DNA from: an uncultured Bdellovibrionales bacterium
GTDB lineage: Bacteria; Bdellovibrionota; FAC87; UBA2466
NCBI GenBank assembly: GCA_937903155.1
Contig: CALCZU010000131.1
Location: 1-64,000, forward strand
Length of the DNA: 64,000 nucleotides
Direction of reading: 5' to 3'
Shown here: positions 49,805 to 58,455 of the stretch, piece by piece
Numbering within the stretch: position 1 is the first letter of the stretch
How the letters are laid out: each line of letters starts with the position of its first letter
The notes under the pieces: generated by a model
The model's input: the letters and a program-made list of their open reading frames with translations, nothing else
Told to the model about the DNA's origin: nothing
Database searches by the model: none
Translations under genes and position numbers: made by a program

Positions 49805-51415
49805 ATGGTCGGAACTGGGAGAACGGGCGTGGCGAAAGATACTGAGATTGAATGGACCGAAGAGGTGCTAAAAGGGTTGATCGAATCAGCCCCGGATGCG
49901 CTGGTTATGGTGAATGCAGACGGAAAGATCCTCTACGTCAATTCCCAAACTCAGAATCTCTTTGGCTATTCAAGTCAAGAACTGTTAGGGCGAGAGATTG
50001 AATGTCTTCTTCCAGAACGATTTAGAGGACGGCATGTCGGCCAAAGATCTGGGTACTTCGAAAGCCTTAAGATGCGTCCGATGGGAGCCGGACTGGAATT
50101 GTTCGGACTCCATAAGTCGGGTCGCGAAATTCCAGTCGAGACTAGCCTGAGCCCTCTCAAAACCCCGCGTGGTTTTGTGGTGACTGCTGCTATTCGCGAT
50201 ATTTCAGATCGAAAGAAGGCTCAGGAGGAACTCAGGAAAGCCCGAGAAGTTGCAGAAGCGGCGAACCGGTCCAAGAGTGAATTCTTAGCGAACATGAGCC
50301 ATGAAATTCGAACCCCTTTAGCGGGAATTCTAGGTTACTCCGAAATGATCGCATTTTACTGCCACTCTAATGAAGAGCGAAAAGGGTATATGGATAAGAT
50401 TCGTCGCTGCTCGGACACCCTGACGGAGTTAATCGCCGATATTTTGGATCTCTCTAAAGTCGAAGCGGGTGCTTTAAAGGTAGAGAGGGTTTCGTTTAAT
50501 CCGGTTACCGAAATTGAAAATGTTGTCAATTTGCTTCAAGGCAGCGCCGACGAAAAAAAGATTTCTTTAGAGACTCAGTACGAGCGACCTTTTCCAAATC
50601 AAATCGTGTCTGATCCTACCCGTTTTCGTCAGATCCTGACCAATTTACTCGGGAATGCGATCAAATTTACGAATCAGGGACGAGTTTCATTACGTGTTTC
50701 TACGGATCAAAAAGACACGAATCGATTGAATCTAGCGGTTACAGATACTGGATGCGGTCTTACCTCTGCAGAGCAATCTCGTCTTTTCCAACCCTTTGTC
50801 CAAGCCGATAGCTCTACGACGAGGAAGTTCGGAGGAACAGGGCTAGGCCTTGCATTATCCCGGCGACTTGCGGAAGCGCTCGGAGGGGAATTGATTTTAG
50901 TATCGAGTGCACCGAATAAGGGGAGCACTTTCCAGCTAAATATTCCGATCCACGCGCGGGAATCCCTCCAGGGGCAAAGTTTTCCTTCCCAAGAAAAGAC
51001 TCGAGAAACCGATCGCTTGGCTTGGCCACGGTTAGATCACTTGCGCGTTCTGCTCGCCGAGGATAACCCAGACAATCAAGAGATGATTAAGCGTTTTGTA
51101 AGTGAACAAGGCGCTGCAGTTGAAGTTGCAAATAATGGAAACGAAGCTTTAGTGAAAGTGAGAACGAGCCAGTTCGATGTGATTTTGATGGATGTTCAAA
51201 TGCCTGAATTGGACGGGTATGAAGTCACAAAGACATTAAGGCGAGAAGGGAATAAGATTCCGATTATCGCTATTACGGCCCATGCTATGAATGATGAACG
51301 GGATAGGTGTCTTGAAGCAGGATGTGATGAGTTTCTGACTAAGCCACTCGACGTGCTAAAACTAATCCAAATAATCCACCAATACGGGACTAAGAAAGAA
51401 AATAAAAACAGTTAA
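49805..51415 (+). CDS. PAS hybrid histidine kinase with C-terminal receiver
   Basis: One PAS domain (LIESAPDALVMVNADGKILYVNSQTQ, 15-130), a dimerisation/phosphoacceptor helix (SEFLANMSHEIRTPLAGILGYSEM), an ATPase domain (DPTRFRQILTNLLGNAIKFT, TGCGLTSAEQSRLF, GGTGLGLALSRRL) and a receiver (LLAEDNPDNQEM, VILMDVQMPELDGYEV) make up 536 residues. There is no transmembrane segment, so it is cytosolic. A GTG at 49829 with GGGAG upstream is a credible alternative start. It converges on the NtrC-type regulator with a 4-bp overlap and is a candidate input to it. Confidence 0.93.
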   Translation: MVGTGRTGVAKDTEIEWTEEVLKGLIESAPDALVMVNADGKILYVNSQTQNLFGYSSQELLGREIECLLPERFRGRHVGQRSGYFESLKMRPMGAGLELFGLHKSGREIPVETSLSPLKTPRGFVVTAAIRDISDRKKAQEELRKAREVAEAANRSKSEFLANMSHEIRTPLAGILGYSEMIAFYCHSNEERKGYMDKIRRCSDTLTELIADILDLSKVEAGALKVERVSFNPVTEIENVVNLLQGSADEKKISLETQYERPFPNQIVSDPTRFRQILTNLLGNAIKFTNQGRVSLRVSTDQKDTNRLNLAVTDTGCGLTSAEQSRLFQPFVQADSSTTRKFGGTGLGLALSRRLAEALGGELILVSSAPNKGSTFQLNIPIHARESLQGQSFPSQEKTRETDRLAWPRLDHLRVLLAEDNPDNQEMIKRFVSEQGAAVEVANNGNEALVKVRTSQFDVILMDVQMPELDGYEVTKTLRREGNKIPIIAITAHAMNDERDRCLEAGCDEFLTKPLDVLKLIQIIHQYGTKKENKNS

Positions 51416-52851
51416 GGTTCTCCCTCTGATTCCTCTCCATCATTGGGTTCCGGCGTGTTCGCATCGACCAATCCATATTCTCGTTCTTTTCGATACAATG
51501 TCCGGCGGTTGACGCCGAGGATCTGAGCGGCCTTGTCCTTTCGTCCTGCAGTTCTTTCAAGCACGAGACGAACATATCTGTCCTCGAGTTGCGTGAGCGT
51601 CGGAAGGTCGGTTGTCAGGCTTTTAAAGGTTTGCTCAGGAGTTGCTGTTTCCGGATCGGGTAGGTCGTTTTCTTCTATAACAGAACCCCGACTCAAAACG
51701 ACGGCACGCTCAATGATATTCTCCAACTCTCGAACATTTCCCTGCCACCGCAAGCTCACGAGCTTTTTGAGTGCGCCTTTACTAAAACCCCTCACTCGCG
51801 GCGTTCCGTTTGCACTGTTGGCAGCCGAAAATTTCTTCAAAAAGTGCTCAGCCAAAAGAGGGATATCCTCCGTACGATCTCTAAGAGGAGGTATTTGGAT
51901 GGGAATTACACTTAAACGATAAAAAAGATCCTCTCGAAAAGTACCGTCCCGTATTCCCGCTTTGAGATCTTTATGCGTGGCTGCGATGATTCGCACATCG
52001 ACGTCAACGAGATGATTCGATCCCACCGGTCGAATTTTTCTCTCTTGCAGCACGCGCAAAAGCTTGGTTTGGAGGGAAGGACTCATGTCACCGATCTCGT
52101 CGAGAAATAGAGTGCCTCCGTCGGCTTCTTCAAAAAGACCTTTTTTCTGACCTGTGGCTCCGGTGAAGGAACCCTTCGCGTGACCGAAAAGTTCGGATTC
52201 AAGAAGGGATTCTGGAATCGCCGTGCAATTGATGGCAATAAAAGATTTTTTGGATCGGGGACCACTGGAATGAATGGCACGAGCGACGACCTCTTTTCCA
52301 GTGCCACTCTCACCTTGAATCAGAACGTTGGCAGTGGAGGGGGCAACCCGCTCTACCAGGTCAAACACTGTCCGCATCCCCGCACTTTTTCCGATGACGT
52401 CCTGTAATCCCCAACCTTGTTTGAGCTCTTTTCGAAGGGCCTGAACGTCGAGTGAGAGAGTCCTTTTTTCTAGAGCCCTTTCGACGTAGATGCTGACTTC
52501 ACTGAGCTTAAAAGGCTTTACCAAGTAATGGAATGCTCCATTTTTCATGGCTTCAATTGCGGTATCAATACTCGAGTGGCCCGTGATTAAGATGACGGGT
52601 ATTTCCGGCATTTCGGATTTTAATGTGCTCAAAAATTGCATCCCATCGATGTGAGCCATATGGATGTCAGAAATAACAAGATCGAACGACGGTCCGAGGG
52701 GAATGTTTGCTTGAGCGCGAAGCAGCTTCAAGGCTTCCATCGCGGAAGGAAGAGTGGTCACTTCATAGCCGTCTTTAGTCAGGAAGTCTTGGAGGAGGCT
52801 ACGAATTTCCTTATCGTCATCGACTGCTAAGATCCTACCTTTTGTCTTCAA
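51412..52851 (-). CDS. NtrC-type sigma-54-dependent response regulator
   Basis: The receiver (residues 5-120, phospho-Asp62 in VISDIHM) is followed by an AAA+ domain with Walker A GESGTGKE, the sigma-54 contact loop GSFTGA and Walker B GGTLFLDEIGD. A Fis-type HTH ends the protein (GRKDKAAQILGVNRRTLYRKEREYG). At 479 residues it is complete. It is the only canonical sigma-54 activator in the region where sigma-54 promoters cluster, so it is the likely controller of the stress island. That link is inferred. Confidence 0.95.
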   Translation of the reverse strand: MKTKGRILAVDDDKEIRSLLQDFLTKDGYEVTTLPSAMEALKLLRAQANIPLGPSFDLVISDIHMAHIDGMQFLSTLKSEMPEIPVILITGHSSIDTAIEAMKNGAFHYLVKPFKLSEVSIYVERALEKRTLSLDVQALRKELKQGWGLQDVIGKSAGMRTVFDLVERVAPSTANVLIQGESGTGKEVVARAIHSSGPRSKKSFIAINCTAIPESLLESELFGHAKGSFTGATGQKKGLFEEADGGTLFLDEIGDMSPSLQTKLLRVLQERKIRPVGSNHLVDVDVRIIAATHKDLKAGIRDGTFREDLFYRLSVIPIQIPPLRDRTEDIPLLAEHFLKKFSAANSANGTPRVRGFSKGALKKLVSLRWQGNVRELENIIERAVVLSRGSVIEENDLPDPETATPEQTFKSLTTDLPTLTQLEDRYVRLVLERTAGRKDKAAQILGVNRRTLYRKEREYGLVDANTPEPNDGEESEGEP

Positions 52852-52873
52852 GGGGCCATCCTTTCATTTTTTC

Positions 52874-52889
52874 GGGACAAACTGTCCCA
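52874..52889. promoter_or_regulatory. Palindromic candidate activator site
   Basis: GGGACA-AAC-TGTCCC is a perfect 15-bp palindrome that includes TGTCCCA. It lies 85 bp upstream of the sigma-54 promoter at 52972 and 23 bp before the start of the NtrC-type gene, so it may also give autoregulation. Confidence 0.6.
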
Positions 52890-52971
52890 TCGGAGCGCTT
52901 TTGTCATTTCAATTTTGCAATCATTTCACTTATCTAGCATAAGCTGTGCTAGGCCTGCCTATTTTACGGGC

Positions 52972-52987
52972 AGGCATTGTCTTTGCA
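52972..52987 (+). promoter_or_regulatory. Sigma-54 promoter of the single-domain response regulator
   Basis: AGGCATTGTCTTTGCA differs from consensus only in the first T and has perfect TTGCA. It is 67 bp before the ATG at 53054. Confidence 0.7.
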
Positions 52988-53053
52988 CCCTCTAAAGACC
53001 GAGTTGTCTCTCTTCCTACGAATAAAATGATTTGAAAGACAACGGCAATCCCT

Positions 53054-53470
53054 ATGAAAAAGATGAAACACATTTTGGTGGTCGATGATGACGCTCATAT
53101 GACAACCCTCCTACGCGATTTCCTTCAAAAACAAGGCTATTCGGTAACCACAACATTTTCCGTAGAGGGGGCTCTGACATGGCTTGACTCAAAGATTAAT
53201 CGCCCAGACCTAATCCTGTCTGATGTTAAAATGGGTGCCGTAAGCGGAATTGAACTCGTCAAGAAATTGGCAATTGAGCGTCCCACCATCCCCGTAATTT
53301 TATTTAGCGTGTTTGAAGAATTGGAAAAGGAAGCGCTCAGAATGGGCGCCAAAAAATTTCTTGGAAAACCATTTAGTTTGGGAGAGTTGTCTCAAGCCGT
53401 CGCGGAGCAATTGTGTGAAAAAAACGGGGGAATGGCGGAAAAGGACATCCACTCCCCTGAGAAGGACTAG
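53054..53470 (+). CDS. Single-domain response regulator
   Basis: A 138-residue receiver with the acidic pair DDD at 11-13, phospho-Asp57 (LILSDVKMG), Ser/Thr switch (VILFSVF) and Lys (FLGKPFSLGEL). No output domain follows. Its receiver resembles that of the NtrC-type regulator nearby. Its own sigma-54 promoter suggests feedback within the regulon, for example as a phosphate sink or partner of the PAS kinases. Confidence 0.92.
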   Translation: MKKMKHILVVDDDAHMTTLLRDFLQKQGYSVTTTFSVEGALTWLDSKINRPDLILSDVKMGAVSGIELVKKLAIERPTIPVILFSVFEELEKEALRMGAKKFLGKPFSLGELSQAVAEQLCEKNGGMAEKDIHSPEKD

Positions 53471-54009
53471 GCTGCTCGATTTTCTGCAGATTTTGTGGAC
53501 TTCTTATCCTCGGACTTACTTAGCTGACCAGTGCTAGAATTTTTCCCGTCGCTGATTTGAATCTGACGGGACCTTTTCGCTTCCGCTTTAGGTACGGAAA
53601 TATTCAGAACCCCGTCCGAATACGCTGCTTCAATTTTTTCTACATTCTTTATTTCGGGCAGGGCAAACGAACGCTCGAAGCGCCCCTTCGTCCGTTCCAT
53701 AATTCGATTTTTTCCTTTTCCCTCTTGATGTTGTTCCTGATGTTCTCCCGAGACCGTGAGGATATCTCCCGTCACTTCAACTTTAATTGCATTTTTCGGA
53801 ATTCCGGGAACCTCGATGCTGATGAGGTATTGGCCATCCGTTTCCACAACATTGCACGCGGGAAGAAAATCCGCTTCTAATTGAGAGGAACGAAACGGCT
53901 GTATCGACGAGAGTTCATCAAAAAATCGATTCATCTGTCTTTGCAGAGAAGAAAATTCCTTCCACGGATTCATTGCCGTCGATCGGAAAATATCAAGATT
54001 AGTTTTCAT
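53467..54009 (-). CDS. Small heat-shock protein, Hsp20/alpha-crystallin family
   Basis: An alpha-crystallin domain at about 55-145: FLPACNVVETDGQYLISIEVPGI, IKVEVTGDILTVSGEH, RFERSFALPEIKN and the closing AAYSDGVLNISVPKAE. An N-terminal arm (WKEFSSLQRQMNRFFDELSS) and a charged C-terminal tail flank it. It binds unfolding proteins without ATP. It is divergent from the DUF2267 gene, and both have sigma-54 promoters around a shared site. Confidence 0.95.
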   Translation of the reverse strand: MKTNLDIFRSTAMNPWKEFSSLQRQMNRFFDELSSIQPFRSSQLEADFLPACNVVETDGQYLISIEVPGIPKNAIKVEVTGDILTVSGEHQEQHQEGKGKNRIMERTKGRFERSFALPEIKNVEKIEAAYSDGVLNISVPKAEAKRSRQIQISDGKNSSTGQLSKSEDKKSTKSAENRAA

Positions 54010-54050
54010 AAGTACCTCCTTTTAAGGTTTGTTGTCTGTTCGTTGCGTTT

Positions 54051-54066
54051 TGCATAGGAAATGCCA
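54051..54066 (-). promoter_or_regulatory. Sigma-54 promoter of hsp20
   Basis: On the minus strand TGGCATTTCCTATGCA is a strong -24/-12 match, 42 bp before the start codon at 54009. It is almost identical to the divergent promoter at 54182. Confidence 0.8.
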
Positions 54067-54116
54067 ACTGGTTTTTGGCCGGAGTCTCAATTCTTTTTCT
54101 TACTCATGAGCTGATT

Positions 54117-54123
54117 TGACCCA
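54117..54123. promoter_or_regulatory. Candidate shared activator half-site (TGACCCA)
   Basis: TGACCCA lies about midway (50-60 bp) between the two divergent sigma-54 promoters of hsp20 and the DUF2267 gene. Confidence 0.45.
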
Positions 54124-54181
54124 AAGAGTGACAACTTGTCCGTTTGTCTATCAATAATCGAACTCGCAGGCTTGTTGATGC

Positions 54182-54197
54182 TGGCATTTCAAATGCA
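54182..54197 (+). promoter_or_regulatory. Sigma-54 promoter of the DUF2267 gene
   Basis: TGGCATTTCAAATGCA is a strong -24/-12 match, 34 bp upstream of the ATG at 54231. Confidence 0.8.
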
Positions 54198-54230
54198 AAG
54201 CGGAAGATTGAGCTTAAACTAGGAGGAAAT

Positions 54231-54677
54231 ATGGCAAATCTAAAAGAGTTCAATTCGAGTTTAGAGACAACGCGCGAATGGATAAGTGAATTAATGGAAA
54301 CACTGGGTTCGGACGAAGCAAAGGCATGTCGAGCTTTGCGCGTCACTCTAACCGAGCTGCGTGATCATTTAACCGTCGAAGAGGCTGCAGACCTCGCCGC
54401 TCAGATGCCTTTGTTATTGCGAGGAGTTTACTTTGAAGGGTGGAGGCCAGCGGGCAAGCCACTAAAACGTTGTTCCAAACAAGAGTTTCTGAATAAAATT
54501 GCCGCCTCGCTTAACGATGCTTTTCGTTTAAATGAAGTCGAACGAATGGTTCGAAACGTATTGCTGTTCATAGATCGCAAAGTAAGTCCGGGTGAAATTA
54601 GACATGTTGTTCAGAGTCTACCGAAAGACCTTCGCAGCTTATGGCCATCCTATTACGGAGAGCGGTGTTCAGCTTAG
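54231..54677 (+). CDS. DUF2267-type protein
   Basis: The ATG at 54231 has GGAGG 5 bp upstream; the longer frame would start inside the promoter. The 148-residue helical protein shows the DUF2267 pattern: RALRVTLTELRDHLTVEEAADLAAQMPLLLRGVYFEGW, then a second half (VERMVRNVLLFIDRKVSPGEIRHVVQSLPKDLRSLW). Members often sit with Hsp20, USP and CBS genes. The function is unknown. Confidence 0.85.
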   Translation: MANLKEFNSSLETTREWISELMETLGSDEAKACRALRVTLTELRDHLTVEEAADLAAQMPLLLRGVYFEGWRPAGKPLKRCSKQEFLNKIAASLNDAFRLNEVERMVRNVLLFIDRKVSPGEIRHVVQSLPKDLRSLWPSYYGERCSA

Positions 54678-54706
54678 ATCATTGTTAAAGAAAGAACGGA
54701 GGAAAA

Positions 54707-54934
54707 GTGTTGCTAGGTAGAAATAAAAATGGAATTCCGCTTCGGAGTCTTGAAGGTGTGAGATCGGAAAGTAAATCTGAAGTTTGGGCACTGGTGGCGG
54801 ATCGATCGCATCTTCGATTGTTCCAGCGAACAGGCGAAAGACTTGGTCTTATTTTCCAATTGAGAAAAGATTTTGCGTATCCGCAAGGACGTAAAAAAGG
54901 AAGAGACGGATTTTTCGTGGCTGGGGACGAATGA
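54707..54934 (+). CDS. Short protein resembling the host-attachment family N-terminus
   Basis: GTG at 54707 with GGAGG just upstream yields 75 residues. The segment VWALVADRSHLRLFQRTGERL resembles the opening strand of host_attach/eRF1-like small proteins (WVLVADRSRARIF...), but the remainder is much shorter than that family. It lies 29 bp after the DUF2267 gene, presumably in the same transcript. It may be truncated. Confidence 0.55.
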   Translation: MLLGRNKNGIPLRSLEGVRSESKSEVWALVADRSHLRLFQRTGERLGLIFQLRKDFAYPQGRKKGRDGFFVAGDE

Positions 54935-54969
54935 GCTGCAACGACGGTTACAGACACTGATTCCCCCAG

Positions 54970-55566
54970 ATGATCGGCTGGCTTATGAAGAAAATTAAAC
55001 TGACTAACATAATAAGGGTATCGTCTCTGGTGATTCTAACAAGTTCAGTGTTCGCGCTGAGTAGTGTACTCGAAACTGAAGAACAATTGAAAGCGATCGA
55101 GCGGGCGCATACGGCGACAGGGGATTTGAAGTTAAATTTCCGAAGAACCTTAAAAGAAGAACTGGATAAAGGGGGGCCGGCCAAAGCGCTCCCAGCGTGT
55201 AGAGTAAAGGCCCCGAAGATAACGAATAAATCTCTTGGAGAGTCCCAAGTCATCCGTTTGGGCAGGGCGAGTCACCGGATTAGAAACCCCTTAAATATTC
55301 CTCCGGATTGGGTTAAACCGTATCTAGAAAAGTTTTCTCAAGCCAATACATCGGATATTCCAAAACATGTTTTGGTAGAGTTGAACCCACACCGTTACGG
55401 ATATATCGAACCCATCTTCGTCGAACCTATTTGCTTAAACTGCCACGGGCAAGATCTCGGAAAAGAGCTTCGCGAAGCGATTCTTAAGGACTATCCGCTA
55501 GACAATGCTACAGGATTTAAAGCGGGTGAGTTTCGCGGATTGCTTTGGTTAGAGATGAAAAAATAG
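54970..55566 (+). CDS. Periplasmic heme protein, DUF3365/Tll0287-like
   Basis: An N-terminal signal/anchor helix (LTNIIRVSSLVILTSSVFAL) is followed by a PAS-like sensory fold with one c-type heme site, CLNCH, in FVEPICLNCHGQDLG, and the family segments ACRVKAPKIT and VIRLGRASHRIRNPLNIPPDW. Such proteins may sense redox state or NO. A start at 54985 (MKKIKLTN) is an alternative. It probably ends the DUF2267 operon. Confidence 0.82.
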   Translation: MIGWLMKKIKLTNIIRVSSLVILTSSVFALSSVLETEEQLKAIERAHTATGDLKLNFRRTLKEELDKGGPAKALPACRVKAPKITNKSLGESQVIRLGRASHRIRNPLNIPPDWVKPYLEKFSQANTSDIPKHVLVELNPHRYGYIEPIFVEPICLNCHGQDLGKELREAILKDYPLDNATGFKAGEFRGLLWLEMKK

Positions 55567-55696
55567 TGCTGCCCGTCGTAAAGAGGCCCAGGATGTCATT
55601 AATTTCTAACCTAAAAAAAAGCTCGAAGGATTTCGCAGGGAATATCGAAAAGAGATTTCAAGAGTGATCTTGCCACTGGACTTTTAGGAAAATAAT

Positions 55697-56011
55697 TTGA
55701 AAATGCCAGGCGTGAAAAGAAAATGGATTTGGAAACCGGTTTCCGCGAGGCGTGGTGAAGTTAATTACTCACTCGTGGATCGATTTACCATTGTTCATTT
55801 TGGGATTGGGGTTTTTTACGGATTGGTTGGATTTAGTTTTTCTACTGCTCTTGTGCTGGCTCTTACGTGGGAGTTCATCGAGAATCCACTGAAAGCAAAT
55901 CTAAGTTTTTTATTTCCCCATTCTTCGGCTGACACGGTTTCAAACATGGTTGGTGATGTCCTTGCTTTGGTGGCAGGGTGGCTGATAGTATATCGCTTTC
56001 GTAGTTTTTAA
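55697..56011 (+). CDS. Small membrane protein of unknown function
   Basis: A 104-residue protein with about three hydrophobic segments and charged turns: VDRFTIVHFGIGVFYGLVGFSFSTALVLALTWEFIENP, then SADTVSNMVGDVLALVAGWLIVYRF. The conserved-looking His, Glu and Asp residues in the helices recall DUF2585/VanZ-like membrane proteins, but I cannot assign it. It converges on a PAS kinase with a 4-bp overlap. Confidence 0.65.
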   Translation: MKMPGVKRKWIWKPVSARRGEVNYSLVDRFTIVHFGIGVFYGLVGFSFSTALVLALTWEFIENPLKANLSFLFPHSSADTVSNMVGDVLALVAGWLIVYRFRSF

Positions 56012-57489
56012 GGAGTCTTTGGAACAGTAAAATAAAACTCTGACCCTTTGTCAGGTTTTGATTCGACCCAGATTTTTCCGCCGGCTTGCTCCACTATTTT
56101 TTGACAAATTGCAAGTCCGATTCCGGTGCCTTCAATTTCTGTTTTGCGGTGTAGACGTTGAAACAATTTAAATATTTTGGAATTGGATTCTCGTGGGATT
56201 CCGATTCCATTGTCAGATATTTTGAAAGTCCACTCCTTTTTGTCGGAATGTGCTGTTATTTGAATTGTCGGCGGTTTTGCGGATTTATATTTGATTGCGT
56301 TGCTGATCAGATTCTGAAAAACTTGAACCATTCTATTCTTATCGGCTTTAATTACCGGGAGAGGGCCTATCTTTACTCGCACCTTGTTTCGGGAAATACT
56401 TTCTCGCAACAAGTCTAATGCCTCGTTTACCGCATCAAGGCTTTTAAATTCTGAGGAGGAAATCTTTCCCATTCCTACTTTTGAGTAAATTAACAGATCT
56501 TGAATGAGTTTTTGCAGCCGCTGGGAACTTGTCAGAGCGAAACGGAGGTAATCTTTGGAGTCCGAATCTAAAAGAAGCTTATTTTTACTCGCAAACAATT
56601 GCAAGTAACATGTGATGGTGCGAAGGGGCTCTTGGAGATCGTGCGAAGCGATTGACGCAAATTCCTCTAGTTGTGTGTTCGACCGGCGCAGTTCGGCCTG
56701 TGCTTGCTCTTCGGCAAGTTTTTTGTCGGTAATATCTTTGTCTGTGGAAACAAAATGGGAAATCGTTTTGTCCTCTCTGAAGAGAGGTGTGATGGTTTTT
56801 TCGCAGAAAAAAAGAGTGCCGTCTTTTTTTTTGTTCGCCATCGTGGCTTGGAAAGGTTGTCCCGCGAGTAAAGTTTCCCACATTTGCTTGTAAAAGCTGG
56901 ACGAATGCTTTCCGGACTTTAATATCTTCGATGTAAACCCAATGACCTCTTCCTTTTTGTAACCTGTGATCGTCGAAAACGCAGGATTGATGTATTCCAC
57001 AATCCCTTGTTTGTCGGTGATCATAACCATGTCAGCAGTCTGTTCTACGACGCTTGAAAGTTTTTGAATAAGACTCTCGGCCGCTTTTTTGTCGGTAACA
57101 TCTCTTAAAATCCATGAAAACCCGGTCAGCTCATCGTGATTGTTTCGAATGGCAGAGATTCGAATGGAAACATTGAAGCGCGTCCCATCCTTTTTCATTC
57201 TGAGTGTCTCGTAGTGCGCGATGGCTTCTCCAGCGTGCACGCGTTTCAATTTTTCTTGAAGTTCTCCTCCACGGCCCAATGGAACAAGGTTAAACGCCGA
57301 CTGTCCGATGATTTCATCCCGAGAATAATCAAACATGAGTTCCGCTGCGTGGTTAAAAGTCAGAATTTTGAATTCAGGAGAAAGCGCGATAATTGCGTCT
57401 TGCGACGTTTCAATCAAGTCTGCAAAAAGGTCGAAGTGGTGTTGAAAAAGTTTAGGGGGTTGGGGAGGCTCTTCAAGAGTTCTCTGCAT
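56008..57489 (-). CDS. Cytosolic PAS-PAS histidine kinase
   Basis: Two PAS domains (DLIETSQDAIIALSPEFKILTFN at 18-135; VVEQTADMVMITDKQGIVEYINPAFSTITGYKKEEV at 150-265) are followed by a phosphoacceptor helix with ASIASHDLQEPLRTITCYLQL and an ATPase domain (DKNRMVQVFQNLISNAIKY, DNGIGIPRESNSKIFKLFQRLH, GTGIGLAICQKIV). It has no membrane segment and no receiver. The H-box type (HDLQEPLR) is that of bacteriophytochrome-like kinases. It has its own sigma-54 promoter. Confidence 0.93.
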   Translation of the reverse strand: MQRTLEEPPQPPKLFQHHFDLFADLIETSQDAIIALSPEFKILTFNHAAELMFDYSRDEIIGQSAFNLVPLGRGGELQEKLKRVHAGEAIAHYETLRMKKDGTRFNVSIRISAIRNNHDELTGFSWILRDVTDKKAAESLIQKLSSVVEQTADMVMITDKQGIVEYINPAFSTITGYKKEEVIGFTSKILKSGKHSSSFYKQMWETLLAGQPFQATMANKKKDGTLFFCEKTITPLFREDKTISHFVSTDKDITDKKLAEEQAQAELRRSNTQLEEFASIASHDLQEPLRTITCYLQLFASKNKLLLDSDSKDYLRFALTSSQRLQKLIQDLLIYSKVGMGKISSSEFKSLDAVNEALDLLRESISRNKVRVKIGPLPVIKADKNRMVQVFQNLISNAIKYKSAKPPTIQITAHSDKKEWTFKISDNGIGIPRESNSKIFKLFQRLHRKTEIEGTGIGLAICQKIVEQAGGKIWVESKPDKGSEFYFTVPKTP

Positions 57490-57517
57490 CTGATATTCCT
57501 TTTATTCATGCTAACGC

Positions 57518-57533
57518 AGCAGAAAACGTGCCA
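57518..57533 (-). promoter_or_regulatory. Sigma-54 promoter of the PAS-PAS kinase
   Basis: On the minus strand TGGCACGTTTTCTGCT is a near-perfect -24/-12 element, 29 bp before the start codon at 57489. Confidence 0.82.
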
Positions 57534-57571
57534 GAATTTTGACAAAGGTTTCAGAAAAGTCCGAGCCAGAA

Positions 57572-57599
57572 TGACTCAGCAATGAGACAGAATGCCTCA
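57572..57599. promoter_or_regulatory. Candidate activator site with three heptamers
   Basis: TGACTCA-N4-TGAGACA (57572-57589) is an inverted pair of the heptamer TGWCTCA, and a third related copy, TGCCTCA, follows at 57593. It lies 40-65 bp upstream of the kinase sigma-54 promoter and is the clearest full dyad of this motif in the window. Confidence 0.6.
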
Positions 57600-57637
57600 G
57601 AAGTATTGACACAGAAATTTGAGAGCACTTAGAAACT

Positions 57638-58417
57638 ATGTCAGAATGGAGTTGGAGCAAGAGGAGGCCCTTGGAAGGCTATAAAACGGTTTTGGATAGA
57701 ACTAAGAAAACAAAAGGACACGTTAAACTGAAAGGAGGGGAGCCAAAGTTCCTTTCTGGAAGATATTCTCCCCTGAGTGAAATTTTACGTCTTTTCCGAA
57801 TTTTCTGGGAGTTTTTTAGAGGCTTTAGAGTCTTCCATTCTTTAGGGCCCGCAGTAACTGTGTTTGGTTCTGCTCGATTTACAAAAGACCACCCTTATTA
57901 TCAAGTCGGTATTGAGCTTGGAAAGCGTCTCGCAGAAGAGGGTTTTGTGACTGTGACCGGGGGCGGGCCGGGGCTAATGGAAGCGACTAGTCGGGGGGCG
58001 TACGAAGCGGGTGGTGTGACTGTTGGAGCAAACATCGTGTTGCCACGCGAGCAGGCACCCAACCTTTTTTTAACGCATACCATGACGTTTTATTATTTTT
58101 TTGTGCGTAAAGTAATTCTCATCAAATACTCAAGCGCTTATATTGTTCTTCCCGGGGGATTCGGCACATTAGACGAAATGATGGAAGCGATGATGTTAAT
58201 CCAAAATGGAAAACTAAATCGTTTTCCCATAATTTTAGTAGGAGCGCAGTACTGGCAAGGGCTCATTCATTGGATGAAAAACACAATGATAAAAGATTCC
58301 GCTATTTCTGTAGAAGACTTAAAAGATATTCTGATGACCGACGATATCGAAGAAGCCATCTTTAAGGTAAAAAGCTCGACGCAATCCTTGTTTGAAGGTA
58401 GTTTAAAAAGAGGCTAG
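57638..58417 (+). CDS. LOG-family (TIGR00730) nucleotide phosphoribohydrolase
   Basis: A Rossmann-type protein with the family motifs VTGGGPGLMEATSRGAYEAGG and PGGFGTLDEMMEA (PGGxGTxxE). It hydrolyses nucleoside 5'-monophosphates to base and ribose phosphate. The 259-residue form has an extra N-terminal basic region (about 60 aa) compared with short LOG proteins. No promoter of its own was recognised. Confidence 0.9.
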   Translation: MSEWSWSKRRPLEGYKTVLDRTKKTKGHVKLKGGEPKFLSGRYSPLSEILRLFRIFWEFFRGFRVFHSLGPAVTVFGSARFTKDHPYYQVGIELGKRLAEEGFVTVTGGGPGLMEATSRGAYEAGGVTVGANIVLPREQAPNLFLTHTMTFYYFFVRKVILIKYSSAYIVLPGGFGTLDEMMEAMMLIQNGKLNRFPIILVGAQYWQGLIHWMKNTMIKDSAISVEDLKDILMTDDIEEAIFKVKSSTQSLFEGSLKRG

Positions 58418-58455
58418 GTTGCATACTGAAATCGAACCTAGCCTTCTCTTCTTAA
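58411..58455. terminator. Bidirectional intrinsic terminator
   Basis: A perfect 10-bp stem AGGCTAGGTT / AACCTAGCCT (58411-58420 and 58435-58444) is followed by TCTCTTCTT on the plus strand. On the minus strand the stem is preceded by the end of the secreted-protein gene and followed by CTTTTTAAAC. It separates the converging LOG and secreted-protein genes. Confidence 0.75.
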